DNA of 64,000 nucleotides, taken from positions 4,096,556 to 4,160,555 of the forward strand of contig NZ_CM001558.1 of assembly GCF_000281895.1 (NCBI RefSeq), written 5' to 3'. A program made the position numbers and the translations under genes. Shown here one piece after another: positions 21,619 to 30,764 of the stretch (positions within the stretch are counted from its first letter, which is position 1; each line of letters opens with the position of its first letter). Under the pieces are notes generated by a model. The model had not been told where the DNA came from. It did no database searches and was given only the letters and a program-made list of their open reading frames with translations. The DNA is from Pseudomonas fluorescens Q2-87. Lineage in GTDB: Bacteria; Pseudomonadota; Gammaproteobacteria; Pseudomonadales; Pseudomonadaceae.

Positions 21619-23889
21619 TCAGCGCGCCATGATCTTCCATGCGCGATGGATTTTACCGTTGCGGGCGAAATCCGGATCAATGGTCTTGGCGGTTATCTCT
21701 TCCACCGCGTAGCGCTCGCCCAGGTTGTCCTCGAGCTGGAACTTGCGGAAGTTGTTCGAGAAGTACAACACACCGCCGGGTGACAGACGCGCCATGGCCA
21801 GGTCCAGCAACTGGACGTGGTCACGCTGCACGTCGAACACCCCTTCCATGCGCTTGGAGTTGGAGAACGTTGGCGGGTCGATGAAGATCAGGTCGTACTC
21901 GTCACGACTGGCTTCGAGCCAAGCCATCACATCGCCCTGCTCCAGGCGGTTCTTGTCCGAGAAACCATTGAGCGACAGGTTGCGCCGTGCCCAGTCCAGG
22001 TAGGTCTTCGACAAGTCGACGCTGGTGGTATTGCGCGCGCCCCCCTTGGCGGCGTGGACGCTGGCAGTCGCGGTGTAGCAGAACAGGTTGAGGAAGCGCT
22101 TGCCGGCCGCCTCTTTCTGGATCCGCAGGCGCATCGGCCGATGGTCGAGAAACAGTCCGGTGTCCAGGTAGTCGGTGAGGTTGACCAACAGCTTCACGCC
22201 GCCTTCGTTGACCTCGGTGAACTTGCCCTGGGCGCTCTGGCGCTCGTACTGCTTGGTGCCGCTCTGACGCTCGCGGCGCTTGATGACCACGCGGCTCTTG
22301 TCGACGTTAAGCGCCTGGGGAATCGCCGCCAGGGCATCGAACAGGCGGGCCGAGGCCTTTTCCGGGTCGATGGACTTGGGTGCGACATATTCCTGGACGT
22401 GTACCCAGTCGTGGTAAAGGTCGATGGCCATGGAGTATTCCGGCATGTCGGCATCGTAGACCCGGTAGCAGTCCACACCTTCGCGCTTGGCCCACTTGCT
22501 CAGTAACTTGAGGTTTTTTTGCAGGCGATTGGCGAACATCTGCCCGCCTTCGCTCAACCGCGCCTGCTCCACGACAGGGGCCGGCGCCGGGGCCGGTTTG
22601 ATCGGGTTGCCATTCTTGTTGTACTGGCGCTCTTGCGGGACCTCAGGTGCCTGGTCATAGGCAGCTTGCTCGCGCTCGGCCTGACGTTGTTCCGGGGTGC
22701 GACGCTCGCCAGTCACGAACTGATCCGGCAGCACCTTGATCAGCAACAGCTTGCACGGCAACGCACCGTTCCAAAATGAGTATTGCTTGTGGCTGCGAAT
22801 GCCCATGCGCTTGCCCAGGTCCGGCGCGCCGGTGAACACCGCCGCTTCCCAGTTCAGGCACGCCTGGCGCAGACGCTCGCCGAGGTTCTGGTAGAGGTAA
22901 AGCAGGCTCGCTTCGTCGCCCAGGCGCTCGCCGTATGGTGGGTTGCAGATCACCAGGCCCTTCTGGTTCTGGTCCGGACGCGGCTCGAACGTGGCGACTT
23001 CGCCTTGATAGATCTTGATCCACTCGCTCAGGCCTGCACGTTCGACGTTGTTGCGGCCCGGCTGGATCAGCCGTGGGTCGGCCTCGTAGCCGCGAATCCA
23101 CAGCGGTGGCTTGGCCAGCCCGGCGTCAGCGCGGGCGGTGGCCTCTTCATGGAGCTTCTTCCACAACGCCGGCACGTGGCCGAGCCAAGCGGTAAAGCCC
23201 CATTGCTGGCGACGCAGGTTCGGCGCCATGTCGGCGGCGATCATCCCGGCTTCCACCAGGAACGTGCCCACGCCGCACATCGGGTCAGCCAGTGCCCCGC
23301 CTTCGGCGGCAATACGCGGCCAACCGGCGCGGATCAGGATCGCGGCGGCAAGGTTTTCCTTCAGCGGCGCAGCACCTTGCTGCAAGCGGTAGCCGCGCTG
23401 GTGCAGGCTGTGGCCGGAAAGGTCCAGGGAGAGGATCGCCTCACCACGGTCCAGGCGCAGGTGGATGCGCAGGTCCGGGTTGAGCTTGTCGATGGATGGC
23501 CGCTCGCCCGATGGGGTGCGCAACTTGTCGACGATGGCGTCCTTGACCTTCAAGGCGCCGAAATGAGTGTTGTCGATGCCCGAACCGTGTCCGCTGAACT
23601 CCACCGCCAAGGTGCCATCGGCCAGCATGTGGTCTTGCCAGTCGACGTCCAGTACGCCGTGGTACAGGTCTTCGGCGTCCTTCATCGGGAAGCGCTTGAG
23701 CACCAGCAATACGCGGTTGGCCAGGCGCGACCACAGGCACAGGCGATAAGCCGTTTCCATATCGGCCATGCCGCGTACCGCCGAGGTGTGCTCGCGCGCC
23801 TCTTCAAGGCCAAGCCCGACGGCTTCCTCGATGAGCAGGCCTTCGAGGCCCTTGGGGCAAGTGAGGAAGAGTTCGAAACGATCGGACAT
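21619..23889 (-). CDS. rlmL: Bifunctional 23S rRNA methyltransferase RlmKL
   Basis: Methylates 23S rRNA at G2445 (N2, N-terminal half) and G2069 (N7, C-terminal half). The 756 residues contain an N-terminal THUMP region, a first methyltransferase domain with DPMCGVGTFLVEAG and the catalytic NPPYGERLG, a proline/glutamine-rich linker, and a second Rossmann methyltransferase with LFCYTATASVHAAKGGA and FIDPPTFSNSKR. The start at MSDRFELFLTCPKG matches the family; the frame extends 14 codons upstream. It is divergent from rmf, another ribosome-related gene. Confidence 0.95.
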   Translation of the reverse strand: MSDRFELFLTCPKGLEGLLIEEAVGLGLEEAREHTSAVRGMADMETAYRLCLWSRLANRVLLVLKRFPMKDAEDLYHGVLDVDWQDHMLADGTLAVEFSGHGSGIDNTHFGALKVKDAIVDKLRTPSGERPSIDKLNPDLRIHLRLDRGEAILSLDLSGHSLHQRGYRLQQGAAPLKENLAAAILIRAGWPRIAAEGGALADPMCGVGTFLVEAGMIAADMAPNLRRQQWGFTAWLGHVPALWKKLHEEATARADAGLAKPPLWIRGYEADPRLIQPGRNNVERAGLSEWIKIYQGEVATFEPRPDQNQKGLVICNPPYGERLGDEASLLYLYQNLGERLRQACLNWEAAVFTGAPDLGKRMGIRSHKQYSFWNGALPCKLLLIKVLPDQFVTGERRTPEQRQAEREQAAYDQAPEVPQERQYNKNGNPIKPAPAPAPVVEQARLSEGGQMFANRLQKNLKLLSKWAKREGVDCYRVYDADMPEYSMAIDLYHDWVHVQEYVAPKSIDPEKASARLFDALAAIPQALNVDKSRVVIKRRERQSGTKQYERQSAQGKFTEVNEGGVKLLVNLTDYLDTGLFLDHRPMRLRIQKEAAGKRFLNLFCYTATASVHAAKGGARNTTSVDLSKTYLDWARRNLSLNGFSDKNRLEQGDVMAWLEASRDEYDLIFIDPPTFSNSKRMEGVFDVQRDHVQLLDLAMARLSPGGVLYFSNNFRKFQLEDNLGERYAVEEITAKTIDPDFARNGKIHRAWKIMAR

Positions 23890-24290
23890 TGGGGTTCCAG
23901 AGCCTTTGGCTAAGTGGACCGGGCAACGCATTGCCGGGCCGGGTTCAATCAGGTGCTTTTCTCAAGAGCACCCGTATGGCACGAGGATGTGCCGCTTCCG
24001 CCCTCGCTGCTCAGGTTAAAAGAGCTTAGATGCGAGGGCAGATAAAAAATTCTGTGCAACAAATTATGAAAACTCGTCCCTTTCGTCGAATAGTACCCGA
24101 GTGCAACGGGGGGACATTCTCATCCGGGCACGGACGGCGCCCTTCAGCGCAGGGCCGATCATACAGGGGTCTGGCTCATTAGCGGGCATCGAACATCATG
24201 TTACTTATGGCGCTAACATCTTTATTGTTACGTGCTTATGACAAAACGATCATTCCATCCCTGTGACGCTTTGGTTAGAACTCAACACAG
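23890..24290. other. Intergenic region between rlmL and rmf
   Basis: This spacer has no open frame I can support. It contains a hairpin with arms GGTGCT/AGCACC at 23952-23972 near the rlmL start. An AT-rich stretch around 24040-24075 and another around 24195-24250 probably hold the divergent promoters. I found no clean consensus boxes. Confidence 0.5.
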
Positions 24291-24381
24291 GTTGACGTCG
24301 CAACGGCGTCAACACCTCGGCTCGTCACGCCGGCAACGAGCCACCAACGGCAGAATGATTCTGCCCCGGCCTCGATAGAGG
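24291..24381 (+). ncRNA. Structured rmf leader (rmf RNA motif candidate)
   Basis: Four hairpins follow one another upstream of rmf: GTTGACG/CGTCAAC (24291-24313), GGCTCGT/ACGAGCC (24319-24342), a perfect GGCAGAAT-g-ATTCTGCC (24349-24365), and CCTC-gata-GAGG (24370-24381). The rmf RNA motif is an established conserved structure upstream of rmf in Pseudomonas. The position and hairpin density fit it. Whether it is a cis-regulator or a separate RNA is not settled by the sequence. Confidence 0.65.
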
Positions 24382-24421
24382 TCGACGCTAAGCAACAGTC
24401 AACAAGTGAGGGCAACACCCT

Positions 24422-24637
24422 ATGAGAAGACTTAAGCGTGATCCGTTGGAAAGAGCTTTTTTACGCGGTTACCAATATGGCGTTGGTGGTAAATCCCGTG
24501 AGCTTTGCCCCTTTACTCTACCGTCGGTACGTCAAGCCTGGATCAATGGCTGGCGAGAAGGACGCGGCGACAACTGGGACGGTATGACCGGCACTGCGGG
24601 TATCCACAGACTCAACGAACTTCACGCCGTCGGCTGA
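24422..24637 (+). CDS. rmf: Ribosome modulation factor Rmf
   Basis: A 71-residue basic protein that dimerises 70S ribosomes into inactive 100S particles in stationary phase. The N-terminal MRRLKRDPLERAFLRGYQYG and the central SVRQAWINGWREGRGDNW are the family core. The ATG follows a GTGAGGG ribosome binding site. An intrinsic terminator lies about 90 bases downstream, so it is a single-gene unit. Confidence 0.96.
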   Translation: MRRLKRDPLERAFLRGYQYGVGGKSRELCPFTLPSVRQAWINGWREGRGDNWDGMTGTAGIHRLNELHAVG

Positions 24638-24725
24638 CACAGGGCTTAACACTCAAGAACTCGACAATTTGATAGCCACATCGACTTAACCACGCGCGTC
24701 CCATCCGGACGGCGGGCTACGGCCC

Positions 24726-24751
24726 AGGGGGCTCCTTCGAGGAGCCCTTTT
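24726..24751 (+). terminator. Intrinsic terminator of rmf
   Basis: GGGCTCC-ttcga-GGAGCCC (24728-24746) is followed by TTTTT. A weaker CGTCC-catc-GGACG hairpin precedes it. Confidence 0.92.
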
Positions 24752-24823
24752 TAATGCCTGCGATTCTGATGAACACTGTTCCTACCGGAGCTGTGAACAC
24801 AGTTGTGGGTTTCCAAAGATCAA

Positions 24824-25843
24824 TCAACGCAACGCCGCGATCGCATCCACCGATTCACGAATCAACGCTGGCCCCTTATAGATGAAGCCCGAGTAAATCT
24901 GCACCAGGCTTGCCCCGGCGGTGATTTTCTCGGCGGCATGCCGGCCTTCGGTAATCCCGCCCGCGGCAATGATCGGCAAGCGCCCTGCCAGCTCGGCGGC
25001 CAGCACCTTCACGGTATGGGTGCTCTTGTCCCGTACCGGCGCGCCAGACAACCCGCCCGCCTCGTCGCCATGCTCAAGCCCCTCGACACCTTCGCGGCCC
25101 AGCGTCGTATTGGTGGCGATTACCGCGTCCATCCCAGTCTCGATCAAGGCCTGGGCGACCTGGGTGGTTTCCTCGTCAGTCATGTCCGGGGCAATCTTGA
25201 TCGCCAGCGGCACATGCCGACCATGAATCAGCGCCAGCTCGGCGCGACGCCGAGCCAGGTCGGCCAGCAGTTGCTTGAGAGAATCACCAAATTGCAGGCT
25301 GCGCAGCCCTGGGGTGTTCGGAGAACTGACATTGACCGTCACGTAGCTCGCGTGGGCATAGACCTTGTCCAGGCAAATCAGGTAGTCGTCGACGGCACGT
25401 TCCACCGGCGTGTCGAAGTTCTTGCCGATGTTGATGCCCAGCACGCCCTTGTACTTGGCGGCGGCCACACGGGTCAGCAAGTGGTCGACGCCCAGGTTAT
25501 TGAAGCCCATGCGGTTGATGATCGCCTCGGCTTGCGGCAGGCGGAAAAGCCGTGGCTTGGGATTGCCTGGCTGTGGGCGCGGCGTGACGGTGCCGATTTC
25601 CACGAACCCGAAACCCAGCTGGGCGAACCCGTCGATGGCTGCGCCATTTTTGTCCAGGCCTGCCGCCAGCCCCACCGGGTTAGGAAACTCCAGCCCCATG
25701 ACCGTCACCGGCAATTTCGCCGGGGCCTTGCACAACAAGCCGTTAAGCCCCAGACGCCCACCCGCGCCGATCAGGTCCAGGGACAGATCGTGGGAGGTTT
25801 CCGGGGAAAGTTTGAACAACAGCTCACGGGCCAGGGTGTACAT
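24824..25843 (-). CDS. pyrD: Dihydroorotate dehydrogenase (quinone), class 2
   Basis: Membrane-associated FMN enzyme oxidising dihydroorotate to orotate with quinone reduction, in pyrimidine synthesis. The 339 residues start with the short amphipathic membrane helix ([19 protein letters not shown]). They include [39 protein letters not shown] (catalytic serine of class 2) and the C-terminal phosphate-binding IIAAGGI and YSGFIYKGP. The start at 25843 was chosen to give this N-terminus; 31 codons of extra frame upstream have no similarity. Confidence 0.97.
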   Translation of the reverse strand: MYTLARELLFKLSPETSHDLSLDLIGAGGRLGLNGLLCKAPAKLPVTVMGLEFPNPVGLAAGLDKNGAAIDGFAQLGFGFVEIGTVTPRPQPGNPKPRLFRLPQAEAIINRMGFNNLGVDHLLTRVAAAKYKGVLGINIGKNFDTPVERAVDDYLICLDKVYAHASYVTVNVSSPNTPGLRSLQFGDSLKQLLADLARRRAELALIHGRHVPLAIKIAPDMTDEETTQVAQALIETGMDAVIATNTTLGREGVEGLEHGDEAGGLSGAPVRDKSTHTVKVLAAELAGRLPIIAAGGITEGRHAAEKITAGASLVQIYSGFIYKGPALIRESVDAIAALR

Positions 25844-26065
25844 GGGTGGGTTTGACTCTCTGGGCGATAAAAAAGTGTCGGGATTATACCGGGCAGGAGG
25901 GCGACCGGCGAGAACCCTGGCTATCCGAAGGTTCATCTTTGCCTCAAGGCCCCTGGGCCATCACCTCGGAGCGTTATTTGATAGTTGGTACCGCAAAAAG
26001 CCTTCAAAAGATTCCTGCTGCTGCCATTGCAGCCCTACCAGACCTCCGCCACGCAGGATCAGGAA

Positions 26066-27550
26066 ATGCTTATTCCCCCAGGTTCACCTGTCGCTCAAAC
26101 CATTCTCAATGGATCCTTTCGTACTGATAAACCGGACACTGTCATCAATGTCGGTGAGGCCCCACCGCACATTGGCATAGACATGGACATACTCAATGAG
26201 CACATCCCTGCTGAGCAGCAAACTCAACTTCCACCAAGCACGGCCAACGTACTGGAAGAACTCGCCATCGAAATCGATGGGCTTATCGACGAAATAAATA
26301 CTGCCGATGGTGGCAACGACATTCTTAAGTTCGTTAACAACATTACATCGCAGATACGCAACACCGAGCCGCTCGTCGATACCATTTTGGGCATACCCCA
26401 TCTAGACATGTTAGAAGGCTCAAGTCATTCGCAACCGTCCGACACGTTCATGCAACGCGCCCAAACCAACATTAATCACCTTGGTGAACTGTTAGGCAAA
26501 CTGACCCGCAACGAATTCGAAGGCGATCTTGGACGCTGGGCCAGCAACCTGACCATTTCCGGCCTACGCACCGGCCTGGTCACCGCCACCCTTACGGTGT
26601 TCAGGCAAATGATCGGATTCGCCCTGGAAAAAACCCTCCAATCCACTGCCACCACAGCGCTGACACGCAGCGTTATCGGCGCAGTCGTCCAGAGCATTGG
26701 CCCGTTGCTGAACGTCCTCGGAGCGATCAGGGACGAGTGCAATGATACGGCAACCAAAGAAACACGCATGGCACGCTCTGTCACATTAATCCTATCGCTC
26801 ATAGCCATCACAGCCGCTGTCTCCGTGCCCACCGCGCTACCTGCATTGGCCTCCTTCGGCTCGCAAATGGCGTTCTATACGTTTGCCCAGGATTTGGTGA
26901 GCCTGTTTTGTCCCACCGGTGACAATGCCAAAGCCAGCCACAGCGGTACAGCGGTCGCAGGCCTGCTGAACGGCATGCTCCAATTCCTGTCCTTCACGGG
27001 AATGAACTACACCGCGCCACACTCCGGTCCTGGGTATGTCATGGCGCAAGGTAGCCAGCCATTGCCGCCAGAGTCAGAAGGCTTGGCCTCTCAACTTGCG
27101 AATTGGTGCGAAAAACATAAAACCAACCCAAACCTGCCGCCTGAGGCCCAGGCCGAACAGATTCTCGACTCCCTGACTCTGGAACTGGGCCACGACATAA
27201 CGCGAGGTGGGCTCAATGCCACGGCCGACATCCTTGGCCAAGTGTTCATGGGCGAAGCGGGGCACGCCTTACAAAAAAATCCTTCGGAAAAGGGGTTTCG
27301 AATCAACCCCATCTCTTTGCGAATACCCACCGCTGAACAAGCGGCCAATCAACTCCTGTCCACCAATGCGATACGCACCTCCGTAGGCCAGATCATCATG
27401 GGCGTCGTCATATCGGCCTCCCGCTACTTTTCAACCCTGCCGATTCCCAAAGAAGTGGTGGACCATATCGCCAACCTGTTGGTCGCTGCCGTGGTGATCG
27501 CTGCGCGTACCGGTACGGGCTATGTCAACGCGCGCAGCACGCCTGCATAG
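26066..27550 (+). CDS. Unrecognised hydrophobic-region protein beside the T3SS (effector candidate)
   Basis: I do not recognise this 494-residue protein. It has a polar N-terminal 160 residues rich in N, T and Q. Several hydrophobic stretches follow (about 165-190, 203-222, 238-262, 440-455 and 468-482), interrupted by a polar, proline-rich segment (315-365). No signal peptide or enzyme motif is evident. ATG 26066 was chosen because AGGAT lies six bases upstream; the frame is open 27 codons further. It is convergent with the last T3SS gene and separated from it by a REP pair. Its base composition is visibly more AT-rich than pyrD's. A secreted effector or membrane-inserting protein is possible. 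The evidence is position, a polar N-terminus and lack of known function, so this stays a hypothesis. Confidence 0.7.
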   Translation: MLIPPGSPVAQTILNGSFRTDKPDTVINVGEAPPHIGIDMDILNEHIPAEQQTQLPPSTANVLEELAIEIDGLIDEINTADGGNDILKFVNNITSQIRNTEPLVDTILGIPHLDMLEGSSHSQPSDTFMQRAQTNINHLGELLGKLTRNEFEGDLGRWASNLTISGLRTGLVTATLTVFRQMIGFALEKTLQSTATTALTRSVIGAVVQSIGPLLNVLGAIRDECNDTATKETRMARSVTLILSLIAITAAVSVPTALPALASFGSQMAFYTFAQDLVSLFCPTGDNAKASHSGTAVAGLLNGMLQFLSFTGMNYTAPHSGPGYVMAQGSQPLPPESEGLASQLANWCEKHKTNPNLPPEAQAEQILDSLTLELGHDITRGGLNATADILGQVFMGEAGHALQKNPSEKGFRINPISLRIPTAEQAANQLLSTNAIRTSVGQIIMGVVISASRYFSTLPIPKEVVDHIANLLVAAVVIAARTGTGYVNARSTPA

Positions 27551-27606
27551 TTTTTTGCAAAGGGCGTGTTCCTTGCCTGACGCCGGTCGGTCAGGCGAGG
27601 CGAACC

Positions 27607-27697
27607 GTGGCGAGGGAGCTTGCTCCCGCTGGGCTGCGCAGCAGACCCAAGACGGGGGCCGCTTCGCGCCCCAGCGGGAGCAAGCTCCCTCGCCACG
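27607..27697. repeat. REP pair, family B
   Basis: Inverted units gtggcgagggagcttgctcc and its complement are separated by about 40 bases. The element lies between convergent genes and marks the 3' end of the T3SS gene array. Confidence 0.9.
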
Positions 27698-27748
27698 GGT
27701 TATCGTTTTGTCTTTATTTCTTCATGGACCTTAAGGGTATGGTCCCCT

Positions 27749-28186
27749 TCACCACTCACTCTTCTCCCAAGCGTCATCGCCCATGGGCTGAAACACATCC
27801 CGCATCACACTCTTGACGAAAACATCCATCGCAAACGCCAAGCCATTCGCGCCGCTGACTTCCTTGTAAAGCGGCGATTTCTCCAGGCCCTCTTCCTTCA
27901 AGCGAAACAGGACCTTCAGCGTGATCGCCATCAGCGCGCTGGCGGTGGGGTACGCAGCGGTTTCGCCATCCGCCCCGCGCAATGTACGAAGAAATGCATG
28001 AATGGCCTTCTCGCCCTGCCCTTCCATAGCCAGCAGTAATTGATACAAATGCTCGAACGCCGGGTCCGGGCGTTTGCTGGCGGACGTTTGCTCGCCGGCA
28101 GCCAACAGTCGCGATTCCAGCGTCTCGACTGACAGATTGGCGTCACGGTCCAGGGCGCTGGGACCGCTTATGGTTTCAATCTTCAT
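27749..28186 (-). CDS. Small T3SS protein in the orgC position
   Basis: A 145-residue hydrophilic protein, last gene of the prg/org series, overlapping orgB by 11 bases and so almost certainly cotranslated. Its length matches Salmonella OrgC (about 150 residues), which is secreted and promotes needle polymerisation. I see no diagnostic sequence similarity, so the assignment rests on position and size only. It contains an alpha-helical centre (EHLYQLLLAMEGQGEKAIHAF) and no membrane segment. Confidence 0.6.
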   Translation of the reverse strand: MKIETISGPSALDRDANLSVETLESRLLAAGEQTSASKRPDPAFEHLYQLLLAMEGQGEKAIHAFLRTLRGADGETAAYPTASALMAITLKVLFRLKEEGLEKSPLYKEVSGANGLAFAMDVFVKSVMRDVFQPMGDDAWEKSEW

Positions 28187-28886
28187 GGTTAACCTCGGTT
28201 GCCGTGGAATTGATGGGACGCTCGACGAAGCTTGAGCACAAGTCCGTCAGGGCCTGTAACGCCACCTGGTCCAGGGAGCGAACCGACTCCGGCAGAGCCG
28301 CGATGCTCGCCAGCAACCTTGGCGCCAGACGTTCCCGGATCGTTTCAACATCGAATTCCAACAGTTGATCCGCCAATCGCAAGACGTAGCGCTCCTGCGA
28401 GTGATATTCCAAGACCAGCTCGCCGGCCCATTGCTGGCTCAAGCGTTCGCGTAATTCACGCCCCCGCAGACGGCAATGCAACGGCAACAGCACGTGCAAC
28501 ACCGCGCCGCAATTGTCCGCTTGCCCGGCCAACCAACGCTCCAGCATTTCATCCAGCCATTGGGGCTGACTCAAGGCTTGGGCAAGCAGCTCATGAGCGG
28601 CCCGAGCCAGCTCGTTGCGCAATTGCAGCCCCAGGGTCTGCGATTTCAGCAAACCATCGCCCAGGTGCCCGGCCATACGCAGGACGCCCTCGGCATAGCC
28701 CTGTTGAAACGCTCGGGCATGCACCGCTTCGGCATCGCGCTGGGCCTGTTCGACACACTCCCGCGCCCGGCGCCGGGCCTCACGCTGCAAGCGTTGGCGA
28801 CTACGCGCCGCAGCGATGTCTTCGCGAGCCACATGCACATGCTCGCCAACCGAAAGGTCAGTCAAGGACCGGATGGAGTCGAGCAT
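28176..28886 (-). CDS. orgB: T3SS sorting-platform stator OrgB (SctL)
   Basis: A 236-residue FliH/SctL-type protein that links the ATPase InvC to the cytoplasmic sorting platform. The N-terminal half is a highly charged helix (ARSRQRLQREARRRARECVE) typical of FliH/YscL stators. The C-terminal half is the globular FliH-like domain. The start MLDSIRSLTDLSVG was chosen at 28886. This overlaps the orgA end by 29 bases, and the longer frame lies inside orgA. Function is inferred from domain type and operon position. Confidence 0.85.
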   Translation of the reverse strand: MLDSIRSLTDLSVGEHVHVAREDIAAARSRQRLQREARRRARECVEQAQRDAEAVHARAFQQGYAEGVLRMAGHLGDGLLKSQTLGLQLRNELARAAHELLAQALSQPQWLDEMLERWLAGQADNCGAVLHVLLPLHCRLRGRELRERLSQQWAGELVLEYHSQERYVLRLADQLLEFDVETIRERLAPRLLASIAALPESVRSLDQVALQALTDLCSSFVERPINSTATEVNHED

Positions 28887-29424
28887 GCTGCACCGCCATG
28901 AAAAAAAGAGTGGGATCGGGTTTCGCGACCGGCCATTGCCGATGCAGGCGCACGACAGGCTCGGTAAATTGCAGGGCCAGGCGTTCGAGCAACGGAGGCG
29001 GAACGTGCCCATGCCAACTCCATAGCGCGTTGAGACCTGCCGCTTCGACCTGCGCTAAAGAAACAGGCGAGGGATCGATCGGCAGGCCACCCCGAACAGC
29101 CACGCTGCAATTGGCGAACCGGCGAACCGACACGGGCAGACGCAGTAGCGCCGCGCCTCGTGCCAACTCGGGCATCAAGCGGCAGGCGCCCATCAGCAAG
29201 GCGATATAGGGCAGTTGTCGCCAACCGCGCACCCACTTTACAGCCACGCTGCTCAGTGGCATCAACGGCAATGGCTCTTCTAGCCTCAATCCTTGGAGCA
29301 CTATCTGGTTAAGAACACGTTGCGCCTCGGCCCCCTCGAATCCCGCCGGAACGACCAGCCGCTGGGGATGCAGATACACCAGTGGCTCCGCCAGGATTTG
29401 CTGCAAGCATTCAAAGTCCGACAT
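28858..29424 (-). CDS. orgA: T3SS sorting-platform protein OrgA (SctK)
   Basis: A 188-residue cytoplasmic protein of the OrgA/MxiK family, which connects the inner-membrane ring to the SpaO pods. It is recognised mainly by position directly after prgK and before orgB, by length (Salmonella OrgA is about 199 residues) and by the YLHPQRL and LP-rich central region. The start MSDFECLQQ overlaps the prgK end by 14 bases; the longer frame has no family support. No membrane segments are apparent. Confidence 0.82.
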   Translation of the reverse strand: MSDFECLQQILAEPLVYLHPQRLVVPAGFEGAEAQRVLNQIVLQGLRLEEPLPLMPLSSVAVKWVRGWRQLPYIALLMGACRLMPELARGAALLRLPVSVRRFANCSVAVRGGLPIDPSPVSLAQVEAAGLNALWSWHGHVPPPLLERLALQFTEPVVRLHRQWPVAKPDPTLFFMAVQHARLHPVLD

Positions 29425-30133
29425 CACGCCGCCCCGTGCTTGACTGGCGATAGGCCCAGGCACCGCCACCGGCCAAAAGCAATCCAATCACCACCGCTAA
29501 CAACCACGGCCAGGGCGAAGCTCCCCGAGTTGCGTCCCTCAGCGGCGCGACGTGCTGGATCGGGGAGCGCTTGGACAGGACCACCGAAACATTCTCGTAC
29601 TCCACCGCCGCAAAACTGTTCTTGAGGAAACGCTTGATGTCGGTGATCAACAACTGCGCTTCGACATCGCGCTCATGCAACACCACGGCCGAGAGATGAA
29701 CCGGTGGCGACTTGCGCCCGCCTTCGCCGGCATCCAGGTCATAACTCACATGCACCCGGGCGGAAACCACACCTTCAAGCACCGCCAGCGACTGTTCGAT
29801 GCGCTGCTCCAGTGCCGAATACAAGCGGGCTTTTTCAGCGCGGGGCGAGGCCACCAGGGAGTCGGAGGGAAACATCTCGGCGACTTGCAGGCGTGGCCGT
29901 GAAGGTAACGAATAGAGATTGAGCAAATCGACGGCGGCAGAAAAATCCAACTGATCGATTTTCACCGCATAACCGGCCTTGCCAACATCGACTTTCACCG
30001 CCGCGATGTTGTTGCGTTGCAGCACTGAAAGCACTTCGTTGGCCTGCTGCTGATCCAGCCCCTCCAACAGATTCGGCTGGCGACACCCCGCCAGCACCAG
30101 GCACAACAAAAGCCACAACACGCCCGGTTTCAT
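29411..30133 (-). CDS. prgK: T3SS inner-ring lipoprotein PrgK (SctJ)
   Basis: Lipoprotein of the inner-membrane ring, partner of PrgH. The 240 residues begin with a lipoprotein signal whose lipobox LAGC puts the lipidated cysteine at residue 17. The FliF/YscJ ring-building domains follow (NEVLSVLQRNNIAAVKVD, ARLYSALEQRIEQSLAVLEGVVSARVHV). A C-terminal membrane helix (about 205-228) is followed by a short basic tail. The start overlaps the prgJ stop by four bases. Confidence 0.94.
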   Translation of the reverse strand: MKPGVLWLLLCLVLAGCRQPNLLEGLDQQQANEVLSVLQRNNIAAVKVDVGKAGYAVKIDQLDFSAAVDLLNLYSLPSRPRLQVAEMFPSDSLVASPRAEKARLYSALEQRIEQSLAVLEGVVSARVHVSYDLDAGEGGRKSPPVHLSAVVLHERDVEAQLLITDIKRFLKNSFAAVEYENVSVVLSKRSPIQHVAPLRDATRGASPWPWLLAVVIGLLLAGGGAWAYRQSSTGRRDVGL

Positions 30134-30438
30134 GACGCGCGCAACAAGGTTTCTGCCGTGCCCACCGCCTTGCGTACCAGCACGTTGAGCAAATTGATGT
30201 CGACGTTGTATTGGCCGGTCAGCTCTTGCAACTGAGCCAATACTTCGGGGTCGCTGATGTCCGGACGCTGCAACAATTGATTGATCGCTGCGACGCCTTG
30301 CCGGCTGTCTACGGCGGAGCCGGCGAACGCTTCGATCAAGCGCGATTCAAGTGAAACGACCGCGCCTTCCTGCGGGCCGCGCAGATCAACGAAGGTCGAG
30401 CCGTGAACAAGCGAAGGGGAAACACTGGGAATGGACAT
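30130..30438 (-). CDS. prgJ: T3SS inner-rod protein PrgJ (SctI)
   Basis: A 102-residue inner-rod subunit that sits at the needle base and helps the export switch. The C-terminal half (QLQELTGQYNVDINLLNVLVRKAVGTAETLLRAS) carries the family signature seen in PrgJ/MxiI. The ATG at 30438 gives a length close to Salmonella PrgJ (101). A GTG three codons upstream is an alternative. It overlaps prgK by four bases and is 59 bases after prgI. Confidence 0.9.
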   Translation of the reverse strand: MSIPSVSPSLVHGSTFVDLRGPQEGAVVSLESRLIEAFAGSAVDSRQGVAAINQLLQRPDISDPEVLAQLQELTGQYNVDINLLNVLVRKAVGTAETLLRAS

Positions 30439-30497
30439 ACGATGCACTCATGAAATGGCCATCGTCACGCCCGATGGCCAGTCGAAAAAGGCCAGCG

Positions 30498-30761
30498 TCA
30501 GCGAGCCGCCTGGATGATTGCCATGTCGATATCCTTGAAACCCTTGATGGTATTGGTCTGGGCGTTGCGAAAGACCGTGTACGACGAAAACGCAGTCTGG
30601 TAGGCCGCGAGCTTTGAAGGGTCGGATGCATCGAGCTTGAGGTCCTCCAGCGCCTGGTCCAAGGCGTCCTTGAGGCCCTGGGCGCCACGCTCGAACGCTG
30701 CGGCTTGCTCGCCGAGAAAGTCGTCGGGAAATTCGGGAAACATGATTGGGATTCCAGGCAT
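30498..30761 (-). CDS. prgI: T3SS needle protein PrgI (SctF)
   Basis: Needle filament subunit. The C-terminal half is the clearest marker of the SPI-1 class in this window: LAAYQTAFSSYTVFRNAQ and then TIKGFKDIDMAIIQ align closely with Salmonella PrgI. As annotated it has 87 residues from the ATG three bases past the prgH stop, with TAGGTGA upstream. An internal ATG at 30743 would give 81 residues, nearer the usual 80, so the start is uncertain. Two helices with a short turn and no signal peptide fit the family. Confidence 0.93.
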   Translation of the reverse strand: MPGIPIMFPEFPDDFLGEQAAAFERGAQGLKDALDQALEDLKLDASDPSKLAAYQTAFSSYTVFRNAQTNTIKGFKDIDMAIIQAAR

Positions 30762-30764
30762 ACG

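Noticed and set aside
24638..24823. Possible additional small gene after rmf
   Set aside because: Only short frames without ribosome binding sites; the stretch is explained by the rmf terminator and the pyrD 3' end.
27607..27697. Repeats that might suggest a CRISPR array
   Set aside because: Only two inverted units with one short spacer; they are REP palindromes found singly throughout the window, without cas genes.
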